Part shown: in pieces, positions 6,345 through 12,796 of the stretch | Layout of the letters: each line of letters begins with the position of its first letter | Position numbering within the stretch: the first letter of the stretch is position 1 | DNA from: DASVEE01 sp036399695 | GTDB taxonomy: Bacteria > Acidobacteriota > Thermoanaerobaculia > Gp7-AA8 | DNA length: 18,842 bases | Assembly (NCBI GenBank): GCA_036399695.1 | Contig: DASWMP010000211.1 | Span: forward strand, 1-18,842 | Direction of reading: 5' to 3' | Translations under genes and position numbers: made by a program | The notes under the pieces: model-generated | The model's input: the letters and a program-made list of their open reading frames with translations, nothing else | The model's database searches: none | Told to the model about the DNA's origin: nothing

Positions 6345-9300
6345 GTGCCAGGCAATAGACCGGAAGCCCTCTCGCGGCCAACGATCCGCGCGCACGAGCG
6401 CGTCGTCGCATCGGTGTGCCGCCAGCTCGAGCTGAGCGACGCCGATGCACGCATTCTGTTCGCGACAAGCCGCAAGGAAGTGACGCTCGGCCACCATCAC
6501 TTTCGCGAAAAAACTGGCGAAGGTCCTCCGCTCGAGACCTATCTCGCGGTGCTCGTGCTGCGCAGGGCCGTCAGCACGGGGTTGGTGAAGAGCCTGCCGA
6601 GAAAACTCGGTGAACGTCCGTCTTCCTCTTCAGTCGCGGGTGTGGCTCATTCCACTGTTGTAATGAGCGTTCGCGGGTGCCCTTCCGATCTTCAACTCGC
6701 CATCTGTATTCACCGTGAAGTTCTACGCGAGGCTCGTGAGCACATGACTATCTGCAGCGAATGCGATTACGTCTTCCAGAGCGCTGCGGCGCTCCGCGAA
6801 AACAGCGCCTCCCTGCGGGCCACGATCACGAAGCGGCTCCTCGGCGGTGTAGCGTTGCTCATCGTCTCGCTGGTGCTCGTGATTGCCGTGTGGCAGGTGT
6901 TGATCGCGAGTTCGAAACCGCGTCAGTCTGTGCCCGGCCGCGCCGCCCTCGCCGATGCTTACCACGCGCGGCCTTACCGGACCTTTGATGCGCGCGTCGA
7001 TGGCTTCGGATACAAGCCGAGGAACCGCGGCAGCGCGGGGGCTCACCCGCTGTGGATGAGTATGTCGTCGCAGGTCAGCCTCTCAACGAGAGGATCGCGA
7101 GACGCGCATGCTTGGCGGAGCGCCGGAATCGCTCACTTGCTCGACGAGCAATGGCAGCTTGCGGTCACGACCCTCGCCCAGACGCTTCTCGATGCCACCG
7201 GCACGGACGACATCATCAGCGCCATTCAGAAATCCGACGATGGCGGACTTCTAAACGATGTCGCCGCCGCTCATTACGAGCTCGGCTCGCGGGAAAATCG
7301 CACGCGAGCGTTGCTCGTCGGTTTCGAAGCGGCGCAGCGGGCGTGGGACCGCGACCGGACTGCCGCAGCAGCATGGAACCGGGCGCTGATCATCGAGACC
7401 CTGCGCCTGCGGCGCGAAGCGGTTGCTGCCTGGAACGATTACCTGACGCTGGATGCAGGGTCTGCCTGGGCCGGCGAGGCGCGGACGCGGCTGGCGAGGC
7501 TGCAATACGCCGATCGATCCGAACGCTGGCCGGCGGTGAGGGAGTCGATCCGGAAGCACGTGCTGGCCGGCCATCCGGAGCTCATCGCCCCGGCAGTGGC
7601 TGAATTCCCCGACGAGTGCCGCTTCTGGATCGAAGACGGCTTATTGCGGGACTGGGCGATAAACGTCGGGGGCGATGCTGTCGTCGCGCGCCGCGAGCTG
7701 ACTATCGCCCGCGCGCTAGCGCCGGTGCTCGAAAGGCGCGGGAACCCGCTCTTCGCAGATACGGTGCGCGCGATCGACACGGCCGCCGACCCTCTGTCTC
7801 TGGCACGTGCGCATCGAATGTACGCCGATGCCAAGACGGTGTTCACAAACAGCGATTTTGTTCGCGCGTTGCCGCTCTTCGAGTCGGCCGAGCATGAGCT
7901 CGAGGCCGTGCAGTCGCCTTACCAGTGGCTGGCCGCGACATACATCAATAGTTGTGATTACAACCAGAATCGCTTCAAAGAAATTGTCGCGCGGACGGGC
8001 GCGATGCTGAAAAGTACTGCCCCATGGAGACGCTACCAGCACGTTTACGCCCGCGTAAAGTGGGTGCGGGGTGTGAGCTTTGCCGCGCTGGGCCGGCTGC
8101 AGGAGGCGATGAGCGACTACGACGAGGCCCTGCGCGCCTTCGAATCGCTGGGCGAACTGACCGGAACGTTGGCCATCATTGGCCTGCAAGCGTCGGTCTA
8201 CGACATGATCGGCGACCGGGACACGTCCTGGCAACTCCGCGCGCAAACCCTGGTCCTGGCCGATCATCTCGGCGCGGATGCTCCGCGCGTGCAGCAGACC
8301 TATGCCGCGTTCTCGCGCGGCGCGCTCAACGAACGGTTCCTGGCCACCGTGCTGCTGGTGAGTGACCGGGAAATCGAAAGCACGAAAGCGGATTCGTTCG
8401 CTGCGATCCACGCTGCGGCGCTGGTCAGGCGCGGAGTGCTCCGGCGGCAGCAGGGCCACCTCGCCGAAGCACGCCGCGACCTTGCCGCCGCGCGTGATGC
8501 CGTGCAGAGGATCGCCACGCCGGCCGCGGCCCTCTTCGTCACGGCTCAGGGAGATTACGTGCGCGCTTCCATCGCCGAGCTCGACGATCCGGCCGATCGA
8601 CTCGCCGTTATCGAGGAGGCGACGCGCGTTGCCAGAGGATCGAAGCTGCACCAGGCAGTCGTTGAATCGCTGCTGCTCGCCAGCCGCGAGCGCATGCGGC
8701 TAGGCGAAGTCGACAAGGCCACGCGCCTCCTCGAAGAAGTGCTGACCATCGTCGAGGAACAGCGCGCCGACCTGTCGAAGATGGTGCTCCGCGACGCTCA
8801 TCTTGACGAAAGACGGGAGATCTACCGTTCGCTGGTGGAACTGGAGGTCGGCCGAGGCGATACGGCGCGGGCGCTGCTCTTCGCCGAGCGCGGACGTGCC
8901 GCCACGCTCACGGAGATGTTCTCCAGCCGCAATGCGGGCGCGATGCCGGACGTCGGTGAGCTTGTCGCGCAAATTCCTGCGCGGACTCAGGTCGTCTACT
9001 TCGTCCCCACGGAAACGAGTCTCTTCATCTGGGTACTGGAGAGGTCGCGCATGCGGTTTTTCTCGCGTCCTGTGTCGGAAACGGAACTGCGAAAGCTCGG
9101 CCGTGATGTCTTCGACGCTGACCGCGGTGCCGGTGCCCTGGGACGTCTCGCTGCGGAGTTGGTGGTGCCGTGGATCGGTGACGTTGCGGACGAAAACACG
9201 CTGATCTTCGTGCCTGACGACGCGCTGGCGAACGTGCCGTTCGCGGCCTTGCGTGACCGAGGGTCGCCGCTCATTGTCCGGCATAGGGTAGCCGTGGCGC

Positions 9301-9986
9301 CGAGCCTGAGGTTGTATCTCGCGTGTGTCGCACGCGACGTCGCACTGCGAGCCGGCGCGCGGGACGTGTCGGTGGCCGCCGTTGCGGTAGGTGCGGCGCG
9401 TCCGGACCTCGCCCTCGACGCACTTCCCGCGGCGGGGATCGAAGTCCGTGCAGTCCGCCGTCTCGGCGAAGTCACCATCCTCAGTGGAGCGGCCGCGGGC
9501 AAAAGGAACTTCCTGGACGTGCTCGAAACTGCGTCTCTCGTCCACTTCTCCGGCCATGCGCTGGCCGACGGCGATCGTCCGTCGTACTCCGCGCTGGTGC
9601 TGCACGAGGAGAGCGGCGACCGCGGGCTGCTGTACGCCCACGAGATCGAGGCCAGGCGATTCGGGCACGCGCGGCTGGTGGTGCTGGCCTCGTGTGACAG
9701 CGTCCGCAACTCGGGGAGGAGACGCAACGGCGTGAGCAGTCTCGGCCGCGCCTTCATCGCTGCCGGTGTCCCGGCCGTGATCGGCGCGCTCAAACCCGTG
9801 AACGATGAGGTCGCGGCTGAACTGATGAATGTGTTTTATGCGCGCGTGAACGCGGGTGACGATCCGCTGCAGGCGTTACGACGAGCGCAACTCGCGCTCA
9901 TGGATCGAAAGCCGGTATCGCAATGGGCGGCGTTTCAGCTCATCGGCGGCATCGGCGAAACGGAGGATGCACCATGGTTGATGTAG
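6345..9986 (+). CDS. Sigma-R2-like / zinc finger / TM / TPR / CHAT protease fusion
   Basis: A 1213-residue protein if started at the GTG at 6345, which follows an in-frame TGA. Layout: 16-86 resembles sigma-70 region 2; 107-150 is an anti-sigma-type zinc finger (His133, Cys137, Cys140); 165-183 is a membrane helix; about 230-850 is helical TPR-like repeats; about 870-1205 is a CHAT domain. The caspase-like dyad is intact: His1071 in HFSGHA and Cys1117 in VLASCDS. The family comprises clan CD cysteine proteases. The protein parallels the one at 12793 segment by segment from the zinc finger on. An alternative start is the ATG at 6663, just before the zinc finger, but it has no Shine-Dalgarno sequence; the sigma-like similarity shows the upstream part descends from coding DNA. 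Classic anti-sigma topology would put the CHAT domain outside the cytoplasm. The next gene overlaps its stop. Confidence 0.88.
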   Translation: MPGNRPEALSRPTIRAHERVVASVCRQLELSDADARILFATSRKEVTLGHHHFREKTGEGPPLETYLAVLVLRRAVSTGLVKSLPRKLGERPSSSSVAGVAHSTVVMSVRGCPSDLQLAICIHREVLREAREHMTICSECDYVFQSAAALRENSASLRATITKRLLGGVALLIVSLVLVIAVWQVLIASSKPRQSVPGRAALADAYHARPYRTFDARVDGFGYKPRNRGSAGAHPLWMSMSSQVSLSTRGSRDAHAWRSAGIAHLLDEQWQLAVTTLAQTLLDATGTDDIISAIQKSDDGGLLNDVAAAHYELGSRENRTRALLVGFEAAQRAWDRDRTAAAAWNRALIIETLRLRREAVAAWNDYLTLDAGSAWAGEARTRLARLQYADRSERWPAVRESIRKHVLAGHPELIAPAVAEFPDECRFWIEDGLLRDWAINVGGDAVVARRELTIARALAPVLERRGNPLFADTVRAIDTAADPLSLARAHRMYADAKTVFTNSDFVRALPLFESAEHELEAVQSPYQWLAATYINSCDYNQNRFKEIVARTGAMLKSTAPWRRYQHVYARVKWVRGVSFAALGRLQEAMSDYDEALRAFESLGELTGTLAIIGLQASVYDMIGDRDTSWQLRAQTLVLADHLGADAPRVQQTYAAFSRGALNERFLATVLLVSDREIESTKADSFAAIHAAALVRRGVLRRQQGHLAEARRDLAAARDAVQRIATPAAALFVTAQGDYVRASIAELDDPADRLAVIEEATRVARGSKLHQAVVESLLLASRERMRLGEVDKATRLLEEVLTIVEEQRADLSKMVLRDAHLDERREIYRSLVELEVGRGDTARALLFAERGRAATLTEMFSSRNAGAMPDVGELVAQIPARTQVVYFVPTETSLFIWVLERSRMRFFSRPVSETELRKLGRDVFDADRGAGALGRLAAELVVPWIGDVADENTLIFVPDDALANVPFAALRDRGSPLIVRHRVAVAPSLRLYLACVARDVALRAGARDVSVAAVAVGAARPDLALDALPAAGIEVRAVRRLGEVTILSGAAAGKRNFLDVLETASLVHFSGHALADGDRPSYSALVLHEESGDRGLLYAHEIEARRFGHARLVVLASCDSVRNSGRRRNGVSSLGRAFIAAGVPAVIGALKPVNDEVAAELMNVFYARVNAGDDPLQALRRAQLALMDRKPVSQWAAFQLIGGIGETEDAPWLM
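6390..6602 (+). other. Sigma-factor region 2 remnant fused to CHAT gene
   Basis: Residues 16-86 of the protein above align without a gap to residues 13-83 of the ECF-like sigma factor at 11924. Shared positions (sigma/fusion) include E15/E18, R16/R19, R23/R26, the LSD at 27-29/30-32, D31/D34, K53/K56, L60/L63, TYL at 62-64/65-67 and R70/R73. No region 4 follows: the text passes through a Ser-rich linker straight into the zinc finger. The simplest explanation is an ancestral sigma plus anti-sigma gene pair in which a deletion removed the linker and region 4 and joined the two frames. Confidence 0.7.
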
Positions 9987-10984
9987 TCGTCACGTTCCGG
10001 GGGCTTCATTGCCTGATTCTGGACCAGAAGAAGAAAGCGGCGCGCGTCTTCTTTCCAAGTACCTATCGCAGTTCAGCGGCTCAAGGCAACGAGTACCAGA
10101 CAATTCCCTGTTCTTACCCATTTGTGGCCGTTCCTCTTGACTCATTGGACCAGCAGCGATCGCTGGCGCCTGATTTCATTACCGGCTTCCGATTGGCGAC
10201 CGAGAATCATCAGGCACCGGATCGACCGCTCCAGCTTCGCGGTGCTTACCGTACTGACGTCGTATTGGCGTCGGAGAGGCTGATGCTGCGAGCCTCAGAG
10301 GAAAGAGTGTTCTACGCCATCTACTTTCTGGATGGCCGCAAAGTGGAGATCGAGCCTCTTCAGGCGCGGAAAGGTCTCACGTGGGTGGACGTGCCACTGA
10401 ACCTGCCAAATCCGCCGAAGAACTCGATCCGGTGGCTACCCGAATTGGAAGGGATCTCCGGCGGCGCGATCCGTTCCAAGAACGCGCTCTCACAGCCCGA
10501 TCCTCCGACCGACACGGGAAGCTTTCTCGACATCGATACGGGGATGCTCGAACCTATTCTCCACGTGGTGCCGGGCAACGCCGGTCCTCACCAATGGCGG
10601 TTTCTTCATAGCACTAGCATGGATTGCCGCGAGATGGCAGACAGCTCGAAAGTCACCGTGCCGGCGCCGAAGAACGGATCATTCACGATCACGCTCAGTA
10701 CCATCGAAGATTCCGACCGGATCATCGTCAATTCAGGAACCAAGACCTGTCAGATCTTTGTCGGAAATGAGGCGCTCGATGATCTTCTCGCCGTCGGCCG
10801 CGGAGCGGCGTGCGCAGAGCCGGCATTTCACTTCGAAACCATCTACACGCTGTGCGATGTCTATCCGTACGAAGATTACGGGCGGCGGCTGCCGGTGCCA
10901 TTCTGCATCGCGCAGCACAAACCAGATCCCGACCGCGACCCGCCTGGAGCCATGTGCGGCCCCGGCGTCATCATCAGGGGGTGA
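9974..10984 (+). CDS. CHAT-companion protein A (unknown function, no signal peptide)
   Basis: A 336-residue protein of no family that I recognise. The ATG at 9974 has a CGGAGG site a few nt upstream and lies inside the 3' end of the CHAT gene (13-nt overlap), so the two are translationally coupled. It begins MVDVVVTFRGLHCLILD and appears beta-rich. It has no signal peptide or membrane helix and carries several cysteines in the last third. It can be matched in order to the lipoprotein at 16191, which occupies the same position behind the second CHAT gene: FLDGRKVEIEPL with PLDGEEILFDAA, NSIRWLPELEGI with MTSLRWVPLLSDI, and the later HQWRF with NLWTF. Base composition looks less GC-rich than the flanks. 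Its position suggests a substrate, activator or effector of the CHAT protease; this is inference. Confidence 0.8.
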   Translation: MVDVVVTFRGLHCLILDQKKKAARVFFPSTYRSSAAQGNEYQTIPCSYPFVAVPLDSLDQQRSLAPDFITGFRLATENHQAPDRPLQLRGAYRTDVVLASERLMLRASEERVFYAIYFLDGRKVEIEPLQARKGLTWVDVPLNLPNPPKNSIRWLPELEGISGGAIRSKNALSQPDPPTDTGSFLDIDTGMLEPILHVVPGNAGPHQWRFLHSTSMDCREMADSSKVTVPAPKNGSFTITLSTIEDSDRIIVNSGTKTCQIFVGNEALDDLLAVGRGAACAEPAFHFETIYTLCDVYPYEDYGRRLPVPFCIAQHKPDPDRDPPGAMCGPGVIIRG

Positions 10985-10987
10985 TTC

Positions 10988-11782
10988 ATGACAAAAATGT
11001 CAGCTCATTTCGGCGTGGACAACTATTGTCGGTCGATGCGGTGCGGAAATCTGCGTGACCTCAAAGGCGCTGTCGCGGATGCAAAACTCCTGGCCGAGCT
11101 TTCCTTCGACGCCGGTTTCACATGGATCGGCCAGGGAATTCATGCCGATGCAGACGTCACGAAAACCAACGTTTTGAACGCGATCGGAAGCGCGGCGTCC
11201 CTTACAAAGGGAGACGTTCTCCTCCTGACCTTTGCAGGCTATGGGATAGCCCAGTCGTTTGGACGTGGCTGGGCTCTTTACAAAGAGGAGCTTCCGTTCA
11301 AAGAGCTGTTCGCTGAGATTCGCAGCCAGATTTCCGACGGGGTGCTGGTGATCGTGATCTCCGCCAGTTGCTTCAGCGGCTCGGTCGACAATCAGCCGGA
11401 GAACTCGACGTTCCGCGTGCTGACGGAGGACGCCATCATTGCTCGCCGTCGCAGCGAGGACATGCCGGCCCTGGCGGAGACCAAAGAGCTGGAGTTGCAC
11501 AATCCGACAATCGTTCATCTCACGGCGTGCGGACCGGATGAGGTTATCTCGGATGCGGAGCCATCTGCATTCGCGGCTGCGGTCGACGAGCTCGCTCGGG
11601 ATGGCGTCGAACGAACGTTCGAAGCCTTTAGGGACGAGTTGGAACGCGTTCTGGACCCTGACCCTCGCCTCGAGTACCAGACGTCGCCCACAGTACCGTG
11701 GCCACTCAGCGTCCCGTCGATCGAATTGTCCCAGCGTGTCGTCCAGCGCATGGTGCTGGCGCGTCGCGCCCAACGGAAGTGA
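10988..11782 (+). CDS. Caspase-fold (C14-like) protein lacking the catalytic His
   Basis: A 264-residue protein with a bacterial metacaspase-like layout: HFGVDNY near the start, then LKGAVADAKLLAELSFDAGF, the strand GDVLLLTFAGYG, and the second catalytic strand VIVISASCFSGS. Cys128 of SCFSG is where the nucleophile should be. The usual SGHG is AGYG, with Tyr85 (codon TAT) replacing the catalytic His (CAT or CAC), and the usual Asp two residues before the Cys is Ala126. It is therefore probably a pseudo-protease or has a changed mechanism. About 130 C-terminal residues follow the fold, with no recognisable effector domain. It starts 3 nt after the companion gene, behind an AGGGGG ribosome site, so it is in the same operon. 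There is no signal peptide, so it is cytoplasmic. Visible base composition is less GC-rich than the flanks. Confidence 0.8.
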   Translation: MTKMSAHFGVDNYCRSMRCGNLRDLKGAVADAKLLAELSFDAGFTWIGQGIHADADVTKTNVLNAIGSAASLTKGDVLLLTFAGYGIAQSFGRGWALYKEELPFKELFAEIRSQISDGVLVIVISASCFSGSVDNQPENSTFRVLTEDAIIARRRSEDMPALAETKELELHNPTIVHLTACGPDEVISDAEPSAFAAAVDELARDGVERTFEAFRDELERVLDPDPRLEYQTSPTVPWPLSVPSIELSQRVVQRMVLARRAQRK

Positions 11783-11791
11783 TTTCTCGTT

Positions 11792-11830
11792 GAGTGGCGG
11801 CCGGTGCGAAGACTTCACCGGCCGCTACTC
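11792..11830 (+). terminator. Strong hairpin between the two modules
   Basis: GAGTGGCGGCCGGTG (11792-11806) pairs with CACCGGCCGCTACTC (11816-11830): a 15-bp stem with one G-U pair and a 9-nt loop, beginning 10 nt after the caspase-like gene. There is no T-run behind it. It is the best candidate for ending module 1 transcription just before the module 2 promoter. Confidence 0.65.
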
Positions 11831-11847
11831 GCATCCGCCGGACTTCC

Positions 11848-11856
11848 TGCTAGACT
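11848..11856 (+). promoter_or_regulatory. Extended -10 promoter candidate of module 2
   Basis: TGCTAGACT, identical to the sequence in front of module 1 (shared 10-mer CTGCTAGACT). It lies 67 nt upstream of the sigma ATG and argues that translation starts downstream of it and not at an earlier in-frame codon. No convincing -35 box is seen. Confidence 0.5.
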
Positions 11857-11923
11857 CCCGTCCGTAATTGTTCCTTCAGCAATTTCGGGTCGACAAATTG
11901 GCGTGACGGCGGAGCGGGGGGAC

Positions 11924-12796
11924 ATGCGTCCGGAAGAAGTTTTTCTCGAGAATCTTGGGATCGTCGAGCGGATTTGCACGTTCATTGGACGGCGCAATCA
12001 TCTGTCCGACGACGACACGGCCGAATTCACCTCTGAGGCGAAATTCAGGCTCATTGAGAACGACTACGCGATCATCCGGAAATTCGAAGGACGGGCGCAG
12101 CTCTCGACGTACCTGACGACAGTCCTGAACCGTCTCTACCATCAATACCGAATCGAGCAGCGCGGCAAGTGGCGGCCGTCGGCGGAAGCGCGGCGTCTCG
12201 GCGATCACGCGGTGGTGCTCGAGCGGCTCATCACACGCGACGGGCTCACGCTGCACGAGGCGGTCGAGACGCTGACCACCGGCAACGCGCGCGTGACCCG
12301 TGCGGACCTCGAGCAGATCTACCTCCGGCTTCCGGCGCGTCCGCCGCGGCCGGTCCTCGTCTCGGACGAGATGACGGGCGAGCTCCAGATCGCCACCGAC
12401 ACAGACGAACGCATCGGCGCCCGCGAGCGCCAGCAGACCGCGCGCGCCGTCATTGCCGTCATCGACGGCTACATCGAAGGGCTGCCGGCGGAGGATTGCG
12501 TCATTCTGCGCATGCGCTTCCACGAGCGGCTGCAGGTGCCGGAGATCGCATCGCGGTTGCACATCGACCAGCGAAGGATCTACAAACGTCTCGACAAGCA
12601 CCTCAAGGCAATGCGCAGGGCGCTGGGGGAGGCGGGGGTGGGGCGTGACGACGTCGACGAAATGCTGCAGCGGGGCGATCAGGAAGTGCGTGTAGGAATG
12701 TTCACCAGCGGAACGCCGGGAAAAGATTCGGCCGGTCCCTCTCACACTGCAGGCGGGGAGATTACCGAAAACGGCGAAGGCTGGCTGTCGAAATGA
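11924..12796 (+). CDS. ECF-like sigma-70 family sigma factor
   Basis: A 290-residue sigma factor that would direct RNA polymerase to a specific regulon. Region 2 lies at about 8-85 (KFEGRAQLSTYLTTVLNR is typical of 2.2-2.4). Region 4 lies at about 170-235, with the helix-turn-helix VPEIASRLHIDQRRIYKRL around 205-225. The linker between them (about 90-165) is much longer than in ordinary ECF factors, and there is a 50-residue polar tail. The ATG at 11924 is chosen because a GGAG/GGGGGG purine tract precedes it and the promoter-like TGCTAGACT lies upstream. The stop overlaps the next start (ATGA), so it is coupled to the zinc finger-TM-TPR-CHAT protein, its likely anti-sigma partner. No target promoters can be named; the operon itself may be one. 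Confidence 0.9.
   Translation: MRPEEVFLENLGIVERICTFIGRRNHLSDDDTAEFTSEAKFRLIENDYAIIRKFEGRAQLSTYLTTVLNRLYHQYRIEQRGKWRPSAEARRLGDHAVVLERLITRDGLTLHEAVETLTTGNARVTRADLEQIYLRLPARPPRPVLVSDEMTGELQIATDTDERIGARERQQTARAVIAVIDGYIEGLPAEDCVILRMRFHERLQVPEIASRLHIDQRRIYKRLDKHLKAMRRALGEAGVGRDDVDEMLQRGDQEVRVGMFTSGTPGKDSAGPSHTAGGEITENGEGWLSK

Noticed and set aside
5292..6468. Long open frames on both strands (238 residues plus, 379 residues minus) across the small-gene cluster
   Set aside because: Arg/Ala/Gly-rich shadow frames of GC-rich DNA, without family motifs or ribosome sites; they cover the genes at 5368 and 5938, which have good ones.
11804..11923. Earlier start for the sigma factor
   Set aside because: The extra residues overlap the intergenic hairpin and the promoter-like TGCTAGACT; the ATG at 11924 has a purine-rich ribosome site.
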